From: Sunxiuqinia sp963678245
Lineage (GTDB): Bacteria > Bacteroidota > Bacteroidia > Bacteroidales > Prolixibacteraceae
Direction: 5' to 3'
NCBI GenBank assembly: GCA_965140765.1
Contig: OZ223309.1
Coordinates: forward strand, 1,736,001 to 1,800,000
Length of the DNA: 64,000 nucleotides
Shown here: piece after piece, positions 34,191-43,702 of the stretch
How the letters are laid out: each line of letters opens with the position of its first letter
Numbering within the stretch: the first letter of the stretch is position 1
Position numbers and translations under genes: made by a program
The notes under the pieces: generated by a model
The model's input: only the letters and a program-made list of their open reading frames with translations
The model's database searches: none
Told to the model about the DNA's origin: nothing

Positions 34191-37100
34191 ATGAGATATA
34201 AATATTTCCTTCTAATTTTTATTACAATTATTGAGTTAATCATTCCATTTAAATCTGATGGAAAAATAGATAATGTACAATTCTACAATTTGAACGAAGA
34301 ATATGGGATCTCAATTCGGGAAACCAATCAGGTTTTGAGAGACAATTATGGATTTGTTTGGATTTCATCAAAAATGGGGGTTGTTCGGTATAGTCAAGAT
34401 GATATTAGAACCTATCAGCTTCCGTTTGATTCAGAAGATATTATTACGGTTAATCTTGTGTATAAAAATGAAACCCTGTTTGCTTACACCAATAATGGTC
34501 AGATTTTGAAGTATAACTCGATTCAGGATAAGTTTAAGATGATTGTGAACATATCTAAGCTATTGAAGAATCCATATATTGTAGTAAATAAGATATTAGT
34601 TGATGAAAGGGATCGGATTTGGTTGTCAACTACTTTTGGCCTATATAGCTACAGCAAGGAGACAGGGCTGAAATCTCATGAACAAGGGCAAATTCAGCAT
34701 GTGGAATGGTTTGATGAAACTCATTTTTTTTATGCAGTGAATGGAAAAATTAAGCTTTACAATGTAGAAGACTTTTCAAATTCCGACTATTACGCTTTTC
34801 CTTCGGAAACTAAATACAATGTTTCCTATTTATTTTATGATTATGAATATAGTACCTTGTGGATTGGGACGCTTGCTGATGGGCTTTTCTATCTGAATAA
34901 AGAGGATGGAAATTTCAAACTCAAAAGTATACCAGAGATTCCGGATCAGCCTGTTTTAGCGATCGAGGAGAATTCCGATTCGACATTTTTGATTGGGGTT
35001 GATGGGCAAGGAGTTTGGGAAGTCAATAAGTTTGAAGGTAGGATTTTAAATATTTACAAAGAAGATGCAAATGACCCGACTTCCCTAAAAGGAAATGGTG
35101 TGTATGATATATATTGTGACCAGGAAAATCGTGTGTGGGTATGTACTTATAGTGGAGGAGTGTCATTCTTCGATCAGGCTAATCCTTACGTAACTCAGAT
35201 AAGTCATGTTATTAATAATCCAAACTCCTTAGTTAATAACGACGTTAATAGCGTTTTTCAGGATAGTGACGGGAAAATTTGGTTTGCGACTAATAATGGT
35301 GTTAGCTGTTGGGATGTTTCGAGCAACCGTTGGAAGTCATTTTTCCATAACAAGAAGGAGCAGGCACAGGTTTTTCTCTCCATCTATGGAGATAAGCAGG
35401 GGCGCATATGGGCCGGAACATATTCTTCAGGAGTTTATGTTATTGATAGTAAGACTGGTATTCAGTTAGCTCACTATTCTTCAAGTGAAACAGAAAAAGT
35501 ATTTGATTGTGATTTTGTTTTCGATATCTATGAAGATAGTCAAGGAAATATTTGGATTGGAGGAGTTCAGTCAGATTTAATTTGTTATCAGGTTTCAGAT
35601 AATAAATTCATTTCATACCCCGATTTATTTGCTTATACAATAAGGGAATATGAAACGAATAAAATATTAATAGGAACGACCTATGGGTTAGTGTTGTTAA
35701 ATAAAATCTCAGGAAAGGTTATTAACTTGGTTGAGGGGTATATAGTCCGTGACTTTCATGTCGATGATGATTTAGTTTGGCTTTGCACAAGTGGAGATGG
35801 GCTTATCCAATACAATTTCAAAAGTAGGGAAACGAAAAAGTATACTGTAGAATCCGGATTACCTTCAAATTTTGTAAACGGTATTACGAAATCCGATGGT
35901 TATTTGTGGATGGGAACGGAGAATGGGATGTGTCGTTTAAATCCAGCCGATAACAGTATTCATACTTTTAATTCAATAATACCGCTTGCGAGCGTATCAT
36001 TTAATGCAAATTCTCATTTCTGTTTGGACAATGGAAGGTTGTTGATTTGGGGAACGAGTAACGGAGCTGTCATATTTGATCCTAAAGCGATTCAAGTGTC
36101 GCAGTCTAAAGGACAGATTTATTACCAGGATTTACTCATATCCGGACAATCAATTCGTGATTCAGCAGTATACAATTTAGAAAAGCCATTGGATAGCTTG
36201 AAAAACTTGTCTCTTAAGTATTACCAGAATACCATAAGCATAGAATTGATTCCTATAGAAGTTAACTCTTCAGGATCAAAATTTTCGTGGAAGCTAGATG
36301 GTTTAGATCAAGAGTGGAGTAAACCATCAAGTAATAGGATTCTGTCGTATTCTAACATTCCGAGCGATCAATATTCTCTTCGGATTCGCATGTATGATAG
36401 TTCTCTAAGTAACATTATTGCAGAACGTTCTTTAAATTTAAAAATAGTTCCACCATTTTGGAATACATGGTGGTTTAGAGCAGTCGCATTTTTGTTCGCA
36501 GGAGGAGTGGCGTTATTGCTTTTAATCTATTACATTGATCGCTTAAAAAAAGAACACTCAGAAGAGAAAATTCGATTCTTCGCGAATACTGCCCACGATA
36601 TAAGGACTTCACTTACCCTTATAAAAGGGCCTGTTGAGGAGTTGAATAAGGAATCGGGGTTGTCGAATAAAGGGCTGGACTATTTGCACCTTGCTACCGA
36701 ACAGACACAACGACTAGCGAAGGTTGTTACTCAGTTAATGGATTTTCAAAAAGTCGATGTGGGTAAGGAGAGATTAACATTAAAGTTGACGGATATTGTT
36801 GAGATTATTGAGAATAGAGTCATGATGTTTGAATCGTTAGCAAAAACAAAAAATATTCGACTGAAATTTGTCTCAAATCAGACTAAATTTGTCACTGCGG
36901 TAGATGAAGGAATGATTGAAAAAGTGATCGATAATCTTATTTCTAATGCAATAAAATATTCCTTCCCGGAAACGCAAGTCAAGGTAAAACTAGATTGTTT
37001 AAAGAGTAAGTGGACTTTAGTGGTTCAAGATCAGGGTATCGGGATTGGTCGAAAAGCTCAAAAACAATTGTTCAAAGAGTTTTATAGAGGAGATAACGCG

Positions 37101-38105
37101 ATTAATTCAAAAATTGTGGGGTCTGGAATTGGATTGCTGCTCGTAAAGAATTATGTGAATCTGCATGGAGGGAAAGTTAGTTGCGAAAGCCAAGAAAATA
37201 CTGGTTCTACATTTGAGGTAGTGATTCCAGTGAGTACAATGGACGAAAGAAAGGATTATAATACAGAGAGAGAAAGACGAGTTATATTACGAACAGCTGG
37301 TAGTGATAAACTCGTCTCACAAACATTAAGCGAAGTCGACACGTCATCTGCACAAAAAATGAAAGTACTGATAGTCGAAGACCACGAATACTTGAGAGAG
37401 TTTCTAAAGTCTGCTATGGATTCTGAGTTTTTCATAAAAATAGCAGAAAACGGAGAAGCTGCATGGCAACTGATTCAAAAAGAGGCACCAGATCTTATCG
37501 TTTCAGATATCATGATGCCCAAAATGGATGGATACGATTTCTGTAGAAAGATTAAAGAGACTTATGAAACTTCACATATCCCAATTATATTGTTGACAGC
37601 CCTAAGTGGTAAAGCAGAACACTTAAGAGGTTTAGGGTTAGGAGCAGATGACTACTTGACAAAACCATTTGACGTTACATTACTGAAGCAACGAATCAAA
37701 ACGATCATTCAAAATAGAGAGCTTATCAGAGATCGGGCATTGAAAATTATCAAATATAACGAAGAGGATAACGCAATTCTGGACAATGAGTTGAATGATC
37801 AGTTTGTAAAAAAGATGGTTGAGATTGTTCGTCAGAATATAGGAAATTCTGAGTTTTCCAAAGATGATTTTGCTTCTGCAATGAATGTAAGTCCTTCGCT
37901 GCTATATAAAAAGGTAAAATCACTAACCAATCAATCACCTACAGATTTTATAAAATCGATTAGACTCGATTACGCTCTTGATTTGATCCATTCTAAAAAA
38001 TATACGATTACTGAAATTAGTGAGCTGTGTGGGTTTTCAAGTGTTGGTTATTTTAGTACGGTTTTTCGTAAACACTATGGGAAATCTCCAACTCAAGTTG
38101 TGTAG
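34191..38105 (+). CDS. Hybrid two-component system sensor/regulator (HTCS)
   Basis: Single-polypeptide sensor, kinase, receiver and regulator of 1304 aa from 34191 (ATGs at 34134 and 34158 lie upstream, but 34191 gives the signal/anchor MRYKYFLLIFITIIELI). The periplasmic part has two-component propeller repeats (for example GFVWISSKMGVVRY, SDGKIWFATNNGVSCW) and a Y_Y_Y domain (WKLDGLDQEWSK). A transmembrane segment (AVAFLFAGGVALLLLIYYI) follows, then the HisKA domain with His802 in TAHDIRTSLTLI, HATPase (NLISNAIKYS, DQGIGIG, GSGIGLLLV), a receiver with Asp1106 in VSDIMMPKMDG, and a C-terminal AraC-type helix-turn-helix (ELCGFSSVGYFSTVFRKHYG). It most likely senses xylan oligosaccharides and activates the genes downstream. 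Confidence 0.95.
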   Translation: MRYKYFLLIFITIIELIIPFKSDGKIDNVQFYNLNEEYGISIRETNQVLRDNYGFVWISSKMGVVRYSQDDIRTYQLPFDSEDIITVNLVYKNETLFAYTNNGQILKYNSIQDKFKMIVNISKLLKNPYIVVNKILVDERDRIWLSTTFGLYSYSKETGLKSHEQGQIQHVEWFDETHFFYAVNGKIKLYNVEDFSNSDYYAFPSETKYNVSYLFYDYEYSTLWIGTLADGLFYLNKEDGNFKLKSIPEIPDQPVLAIEENSDSTFLIGVDGQGVWEVNKFEGRILNIYKEDANDPTSLKGNGVYDIYCDQENRVWVCTYSGGVSFFDQANPYVTQISHVINNPNSLVNNDVNSVFQDSDGKIWFATNNGVSCWDVSSNRWKSFFHNKKEQAQVFLSIYGDKQGRIWAGTYSSGVYVIDSKTGIQLAHYSSSETEKVFDCDFVFDIYEDSQGNIWIGGVQSDLICYQVSDNKFISYPDLFAYTIREYETNKILIGTTYGLVLLNKISGKVINLVEGYIVRDFHVDDDLVWLCTSGDGLIQYNFKSRETKKYTVESGLPSNFVNGITKSDGYLWMGTENGMCRLNPADNSIHTFNSIIPLASVSFNANSHFCLDNGRLLIWGTSNGAVIFDPKAIQVSQSKGQIYYQDLLISGQSIRDSAVYNLEKPLDSLKNLSLKYYQNTISIELIPIEVNSSGSKFSWKLDGLDQEWSKPSSNRILSYSNIPSDQYSLRIRMYDSSLSNIIAERSLNLKIVPPFWNTWWFRAVAFLFAGGVALLLLIYYIDRLKKEHSEEKIRFFANTAHDIRTSLTLIKGPVEELNKESGLSNKGLDYLHLATEQTQRLAKVVTQLMDFQKVDVGKERLTLKLTDIVEIIENRVMMFESLAKTKNIRLKFVSNQTKFVTAVDEGMIEKVIDNLISNAIKYSFPETQVKVKLDCLKSKWTLVVQDQGIGIGRKAQKQLFKEFYRGDNAINSKIVGSGIGLLLVKNYVNLHGGKVSCESQENTGSTFEVVIPVSTMDERKDYNTERERRVILRTAGSDKLVSQTLSEVDTSSAQKMKVLIVEDHEYLREFLKSAMDSEFFIKIAENGEAAWQLIQKEAPDLIVSDIMMPKMDGYDFCRKIKETYETSHIPIILLTALSGKAEHLRGLGLGADDYLTKPFDVTLLKQRIKTIIQNRELIRDRALKIIKYNEEDNAILDNELNDQFVKKMVEIVRQNIGNSEFSKDDFASAMNVSPSLLYKKVKSLTNQSPTDFIKSIRLDYALDLIHSKKYTITEISELCGFSSVGYFSTVFRKHYGKSPTQVV

Positions 38106-38584
38106 TCTTTCTTCTTGGCTGAGTTGATAAAGTAGGTCGATATTCCAAGTTGCCAGTTAGTTGGCTTATTTCAATCGGTTATATTAGCCCCAGAGTATCT
38201 GAAATATCTCTTATAGATATTTATAAGCAAATCAATCTGCCTTTATACTGAGGTGTAGAAATACTGTTAATTACTAGCCCCATGTCTTCGACTTTAAAAT
38301 ATTGCTTCTTTTTTATTCGGAATTTTTAGAATAACGAGTCGTTTTATTGTGTTTTTAGACTTTCTGTTTTTTAACATGGTGCAGTTAATGTTCTGATATA
38401 TAGGTTTTTGAATGTTTTTTTTGTACTCGTATCCGATTCCTAAAATCAAATATTCAAAATTAAAAGTGGGTGAATACTTGAGACTCTATTTTTGGGTAAC
38501 GTGAATGATGAACTTCACTATTGAAGATAGTTAGATGGATTCATTCAGGGAATTAATACTAACGATGTACCTAAATTTAGAATA
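38106..38584. promoter_or_regulatory. 479-bp non-coding regulatory region after the HTCS gene
   Basis: No credible gene. It is AT-rich and separates the regulator from the GH43-xus gene run, so it should hold the promoter and operator responding to the regulator. Visible elements: an 8-bp hairpin with a 5-base loop at 38202-38222 (AAATATCT/AGATATTT), an 11-base palindrome AACGAGTCGTT at 38333-38343, and a TATTTTTG at about 38489 that resembles the Bacteroidota -7 box TAnnTTTG, without a convincing -33 partner. Assigning a function to these elements is speculative. Confidence 0.45.
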
Positions 38585-40345
38585 ATGAAGAAGGAAATCT
38601 CCATTGCTATTATTAGTGGAGTTGTGCTTATGATTGGGTTTACTGCCTCTCTTTTATCTTGCCAGTCAATTTCTGCCGACGACAACCCACAATTTGTGTC
38701 GGATAGTTTAGTCGCTCATTTTGATTATTTTACCTATAAAGGGGAAGATGATTTTTATAAGAATAATCCATTGCCGGATGATGATTATTATTATAACCCT
38801 ATTTTGCCTGGCTGGTATTCAGACCCTAGTATCTGTAGCAACGGGAAAGACTATTTTATGGTGACGTCTACTTTCTCGTACTATCCAGGAGTACCCATTT
38901 TCCACAGTACGGATATGCTTAACTGGAAGCAGATCGGTCACGTGCTCGATCGTCCCTCTCAACTACCTCTTATTGGACAGCGGACAAGTGAAGGGATTTT
39001 TGCTCCAGCGATCAGTTATAATCCTCACAATAAAACCTATTACATGATCACAACTAATATTCGAAAGGGTAATTTCTTTGTCAAAACCAAAGACCCGTTC
39101 GAATCATGGTCTGATCCTATTGGGTTGCCCGACGTCCATGGGATTGATCCTTCGTTCTTTTTTGATGAGGACGGTAAGGCATACATTGTAAACAACGATG
39201 TTCCGGATGGCGGTTCTTCTTATGAAGGGCACCGGGCTATAAGAATTATTCAATTTGATGTCGAGAAAGAGAAAACATTCGGTTCAAGCATTATGTTGGT
39301 GAATGGCGGTGTTGATTTATCTGAGAAACCTATCTGGATTGAGGGACCTCACTTGTATAAAATTAACAATAGTTATTACTTGATGTGTGCAGAGGGTGGC
39401 ACCTCTGTTGATCATCGTGAAGTCATATTTAAGGGTGATTCACCTCTAGGGGAATTTGACCCCTGGGATAAAAATCCAATGTTGACTCAAAGACATCTGG
39501 ATCCTAATCGCGCACTACCGATTACTTGTGCAGGACATGCTGACTTAATTCAAAAAGATAACGGACAATGGTGGTCGGTATTTCTAGCTTGTCGTCCGAT
39601 TGGTAACCAATTTGAAAATCTGGGTCGTGAAACATTTATGTTGCCTGTGCGCTGGGGGAATGATGGTTTTCCTTATTTAACGAAAGACGAAGAGGAGATA
39701 CCGCGGATTGTTCGAATGGAAGGAGTAAAAAGAGATTCTACTGCCACATTTGGGAATTTTGAAAAGAAGGAGGATTTCAACAAACCTCAATTGGGATTGG
39801 ACTGGATGAGCTTAAGAGGTCCTGGCGATCAGCTATATTCCCTCAAGCAAAATCCAGGATTTCTAACGCTAAAGTGTGCAGATATAGCATCGAACGAGTT
39901 AAGAACTCCATCTTTCATCGGTCGGAGGCTACAACATCATAAATTTGAGTGTACCACGAATATGTATTTCAATCCCAAAACTGATTCTGAGTCAGCGGGC
40001 GTTTTATTATATAAGGATGAAGGTCATCAATATTTTTTAGCGGTAGGGAGAACTGACGGAAAAAAGAAAATCAACTTATTAAAAATTGAATCTAATCAGG
40101 TTGAATTGTTGGCCTCTCAGGATTTAATTGAGGAAAATACTCGAATGAAAGTTAAAGTAGTTTCGACTGGTGGTGACTTTCGTTTCTTATATGCTTCCAG
40201 TAATCAAGACTGGAAACTTCTTGCAGAAGGAGTTGATGCTTCCTTTTTATCAACGGCAGAGTCCTATGGCTTTACAGGGACTGTCATCGGGGTATATGCT
40301 TCAAACAAACCTTACTTTCAAAAAACACTAAAACATCAGGAATAA
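38585..40345 (+). CDS. GH43 beta-xylosidase/arabinofuranosidase-type lipoprotein
   Basis: GH43 enzyme of 586 aa with a lipoprotein signal (SLLSC, Cys26), probably anchored at the outer membrane and possibly surface-exposed. Propeller motifs are GWYSDPSICSNGKDYFMVTS (base Asp), VHGIDPSFFFDEDGKAYIVN and IEGPHLYKINNSYYL (acid Glu). A concanavalin-like C-terminal domain spans about 395-586 (LGLDWMSLRGPGDQLYSL, AGVLLYKDEGHQYFLAVG). Its base composition is more AT-rich than the GH43 genes at the left end, matching the xus genes next to it rather than the left-hand enzyme run. It is the first enzyme gene after the regulator and precedes the SusC gene by 191 bp. Confidence 0.92.
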   Translation: MKKEISIAIISGVVLMIGFTASLLSCQSISADDNPQFVSDSLVAHFDYFTYKGEDDFYKNNPLPDDDYYYNPILPGWYSDPSICSNGKDYFMVTSTFSYYPGVPIFHSTDMLNWKQIGHVLDRPSQLPLIGQRTSEGIFAPAISYNPHNKTYYMITTNIRKGNFFVKTKDPFESWSDPIGLPDVHGIDPSFFFDEDGKAYIVNNDVPDGGSSYEGHRAIRIIQFDVEKEKTFGSSIMLVNGGVDLSEKPIWIEGPHLYKINNSYYLMCAEGGTSVDHREVIFKGDSPLGEFDPWDKNPMLTQRHLDPNRALPITCAGHADLIQKDNGQWWSVFLACRPIGNQFENLGRETFMLPVRWGNDGFPYLTKDEEEIPRIVRMEGVKRDSTATFGNFEKKEDFNKPQLGLDWMSLRGPGDQLYSLKQNPGFLTLKCADIASNELRTPSFIGRRLQHHKFECTTNMYFNPKTDSESAGVLLYKDEGHQYFLAVGRTDGKKKINLLKIESNQVELLASQDLIEENTRMKVKVVSTGGDFRFLYASSNQDWKLLAEGVDASFLSTAESYGFTGTVIGVYASNKPYFQKTLKHQE

Positions 40346-40536
40346 TAAATTTTTTAACCAAAACTATGTACTTATGATTAAAATGTATTTGAATGAAAAA
40401 CTGTTGCGTTATCGCTTATTTTTTCAAATTCTCATGCGAACTGAGGACGTCAGGTTCAACATTGTCTTTAAAAGAGATGACTGTAGAACTTTTAATTGAA
40501 ATTAGAACTCGTTTGCCAATTTAATTTGAGAATATA

Positions 40537-43500
40537 ATGGAAAAAGTCAATTATTTATTGTCCAAACATCTATCCTTCTCTATAAGATTAAGGATAGGGC
40601 TACTGAAAAAGTTGATGCTTTTAGTAGCCATGATGTGTACTATGTCTGTTTTTGCGCAGGATACAAAACAAATAGAAGGTGTGGTACTAGATAGCCAAAG
40701 AAATCCTGTGATTGGAGCTACCGTCAGAGTCAAGGGGTCAACTACAATTGGAACTGCAACTGACTTTGACGGAAAATTCACTTTAAGTCTTCCTACAAAT
40801 AATCGTGTTTTGGTCGTTTCTTTTATCGGGATGCAAGGACAAGAGGTTAATATAGGAAATAAAAATAGTGTAAAAATAATTCTGGAGGAGAGTACAACCG
40901 AATTAGAAGAAACGGTTATTGTTGGTTATGGCCAGCAGAAAAAAGAGAGTGTTGTAGGTGCTATTACTCAAACTACCGGAGATGTTCTTGAGAAATCGGG
41001 TGGTGTAACAAACGTTGGTACTGCGCTTACTGGAAGATTACCAGGTGTTATTACTTATACATCAACAGGACAGCCTGGTTCTGAAGATCCAAAGATTATT
41101 ATTCGTACACAATCATCGTGGAATAACAGCGATCCGCTTATTCTTGTTGACGGAATTGAGCGTTCTATGAACGATGTTGATATTTCATCCGTGGAAAGTG
41201 TGTCTGTACTTAAAGATGCTTCTGCTACTGCTGTATATGGAGTGCGGGGTGCAAATGGAGTGATACTTATTACTACTAAGCGCGGAAAGCAAGGAAAGGC
41301 AAATATTCAAGTAAGGGCTAACGCTACGATGAAGATACCTTCAAAACTTCCATCGAAATATGATTCTTATGATGCGTTGATTTTACGCAACAGAGCTATC
41401 GAAAGAGAATTAGGCGTTTCTCCTGTAAGTTGGGAAGAATATACGCCATTGTCTATAATCGATAAATATCGCAATCCTACTAATCTTACAGAATTTGAAA
41501 GATACCCAAATGTTAATTGGGAAGATGTATTGTTTAAGGATTTTGCAATGGCGTATAATGCAAGTATAAATGTTTCCGGTGGAACAAAAATTGCCAAATA
41601 TTTTGCGGCTGCTGATTTTGTTAACGAGGGGGACTTGTTTAAGACTATTGCAAATGGTCAGGGGTACCAACCTGGTTTTAGCTTCAATCGTATTAATGTT
41701 CGTAGTAACCTTGATTTTCAGTTGACAAAAACGACCACATTTAGTTCTAATCTATTTGGATCAAATGGAGTACAGCAAATGCCATGGCACTTTCAAGGTA
41801 ACGCTCCATGGGCAGCGGCCTATTTTACTGCGCCAGATGCGATGCAACCCGTTTACGAATCTACGGGTATTTGGGGATTTTATTTCCCACATGATGCAAA
41901 CCAACCAAACTCAGTATTTCAACTTGCTCGTAGCGGAATAGAAAAACGAACGCAAACAAAAGTTACAACTGATTTTATACTTAAACAAGACCTCAGGTTT
42001 ATTCTAGAGGGTTTAAAATTTGAAGCATCATACTCGATTGATAATACTTTCAAGGAAGTAGATCGAGGAGTAGAAGATGGTACGTATAAAACGGCTCAGC
42101 GTATGTGGGTTGATCCTTCTACTGGTGAAATAATTTATGATTTACCGATAAGTGCATCAACACAATTTGATTATACCGACCAAATAACATGGGGTACCCA
42201 GGCGGGGAGCGTAGATATCAATGCTACATTTAGGCGTCAATATTATTCAACGCGATTGAACTACGCTCGTGATTTTGGAAAGCACAATGTTACAGCTTTG
42301 GCCTTGTTTAGTCGCGAAAAATATGCTCGCGGTAGCGAATTTTCTCATTTTCGTGAAGATTGGGTATTTCGTGGCACCTATAATTATGCAGGAAAATATT
42401 TCTTTGAAGTTAACGGTGCGTACAACGGATCAGAAAAATTTGGATCAGAATATCGTTTTGCTTTCTTCCCGTCATTCTCCGGTGGATGGATGATTTCTGA
42501 GGAAAATTTTATGGAATCTGCCTGGTTTTTGGATATGTTTAAAATAAGAGGTTCCTGGGGTAGAATTGGAGATGATGCTGTTGGTGGCCGTTGGTTGTAT
42601 GCTGATCAATGGAGTTACGGAGGGAGTGCATTGTTAGGTGCAATATCTTCTAATGAGTCTCCATATGTATATTTTAGAAACACATCTACTGGAAACCCCA
42701 ACATTTCTTGGGAAACTGTTGAAAAAAGAAATATTGGAGCTGATTATTCATTTTTTGATGGTCTAATTGCAGGTTCGTTTGATTATTTTAACGATCACAG
42801 AACTGACATTCTTATTGGTGGTTCATCTCGCGCTATACCTACATATTTTGGAGGGGCTGTACCAACAGCTAACCTTGGTGAGGTGAAAAGTTCGGGTTAC
42901 GAACTTGAAATAAGGTTGAGCAAAAAAATTAATCAAGACCTCAGATTGTGGGCTAATACAAACTTTACACATGCTACGAATGAAGTTGTGTTTGCAGATG
43001 ACCCTGAATTGTATCCTGATTATCAGAAAGGGGCTGGATATGCGATAAATCAAACGATGTCTTACATTGATGCCGGATATTTGGCAAGTTGGGATGATGT
43101 GCTCGGAAGTACCAATCGTCAGATCAACAATGGAGTAAAGTTGGCAGGCGATTACAATATAATTGACTTTAATGGTGACGGACTTATTGATGATTACGAC
43201 AAAGCACCCTATGGGTTTACAGGTGTACCTCAAAATACTTTTAGTACAACATTAGGTGTTGACTGGAAAGGGTTAAATTTTTCGATGCAATTTTATGGTG
43301 TTTCTAATGTTACCAGAGAAGTTCTTTTTCCTACTTTTTACCAAGCAAAAAACAGTGCTTATCTCGAGGGGAGTTATTGGTCTGTTGATGATGGAGGCGA
43401 TGTCCCTTTACCTAGGTGGATTGCAGCTAAAGGAGATGAAGCCCGAGGAACAAGGTACTGGTATGATGGTTCATATATGCGTTTGAAAACAGCCGAAATT

Positions 43501-43692
43501 GGATATACTTTTACTGGTGGTTGGATAAATCAGGCAGGTATGAAATCATGTAAATTATACCTAAGTGGTAATAATTTGCTCTTATGGACAGATATGCCTG
43601 ACGATCGTGAAAGTAACTTTGGTGGAGACTCAAGGGGAGGTGCATATCCAACAATGCGTCGTGTTAATTTAGGTGTTGATATAACTTTCTAA
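40537..43692 (+). CDS. xusA: SusC-like TonB-dependent receptor (XusA-like)
   Basis: Outer-membrane TonB-dependent transporter of the SusC/RagA family, 1051 aa. After the signal peptide (MMCTMSVFAQD) there is a carboxypeptidase-D regulatory-like domain (GVVLDSQRNPVIGATVRVKG), a TonB box region (LEETVIVGYGQQKK), the plug (PLILVDGIERSMND, SVLKDASATAVYGVRGANG) and a 22-strand barrel ending in RRVNLGVDITF. With the SusD at 43703 it should form a lidded importer for long xylo-oligosaccharides. Position and order (SusC-SusD-SusC-SusD-hypothetical-GH10) match the conserved Bacteroidota xylan utilisation core described as xusA-E/xyn10C; the symbol is assigned on that basis. The 191-bp leader upstream probably contains the promoter. 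Confidence 0.94.
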   Translation: MEKVNYLLSKHLSFSIRLRIGLLKKLMLLVAMMCTMSVFAQDTKQIEGVVLDSQRNPVIGATVRVKGSTTIGTATDFDGKFTLSLPTNNRVLVVSFIGMQGQEVNIGNKNSVKIILEESTTELEETVIVGYGQQKKESVVGAITQTTGDVLEKSGGVTNVGTALTGRLPGVITYTSTGQPGSEDPKIIIRTQSSWNNSDPLILVDGIERSMNDVDISSVESVSVLKDASATAVYGVRGANGVILITTKRGKQGKANIQVRANATMKIPSKLPSKYDSYDALILRNRAIERELGVSPVSWEEYTPLSIIDKYRNPTNLTEFERYPNVNWEDVLFKDFAMAYNASINVSGGTKIAKYFAAADFVNEGDLFKTIANGQGYQPGFSFNRINVRSNLDFQLTKTTTFSSNLFGSNGVQQMPWHFQGNAPWAAAYFTAPDAMQPVYESTGIWGFYFPHDANQPNSVFQLARSGIEKRTQTKVTTDFILKQDLRFILEGLKFEASYSIDNTFKEVDRGVEDGTYKTAQRMWVDPSTGEIIYDLPISASTQFDYTDQITWGTQAGSVDINATFRRQYYSTRLNYARDFGKHNVTALALFSREKYARGSEFSHFREDWVFRGTYNYAGKYFFEVNGAYNGSEKFGSEYRFAFFPSFSGGWMISEENFMESAWFLDMFKIRGSWGRIGDDAVGGRWLYADQWSYGGSALLGAISSNESPYVYFRNTSTGNPNISWETVEKRNIGADYSFFDGLIAGSFDYFNDHRTDILIGGSSRAIPTYFGGAVPTANLGEVKSSGYELEIRLSKKINQDLRLWANTNFTHATNEVVFADDPELYPDYQKGAGYAINQTMSYIDAGYLASWDDVLGSTNRQINNGVKLAGDYNIIDFNGDGLIDDYDKAPYGFTGVPQNTFSTTLGVDWKGLNFSMQFYGVSNVTREVLFPTFYQAKNSAYLEGSYWSVDDGGDVPLPRWIAAKGDEARGTRYWYDGSYMRLKTAEIGYTFTGGWINQAGMKSCKLYLSGNNLLLWTDMPDDRESNFGGDSRGGAYPTMRRVNLGVDITF

Positions 43693-43702
43693 AACTAATG
43701 CA

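Noticed and set aside
40374..40499. 41-codon open frame in the leader of the first SusC gene
   Set aside because: No recognisable motif or hydrophobic signal, AT-rich random-looking composition; more likely untranslated leader. Conservation in relatives would be needed to revive it.
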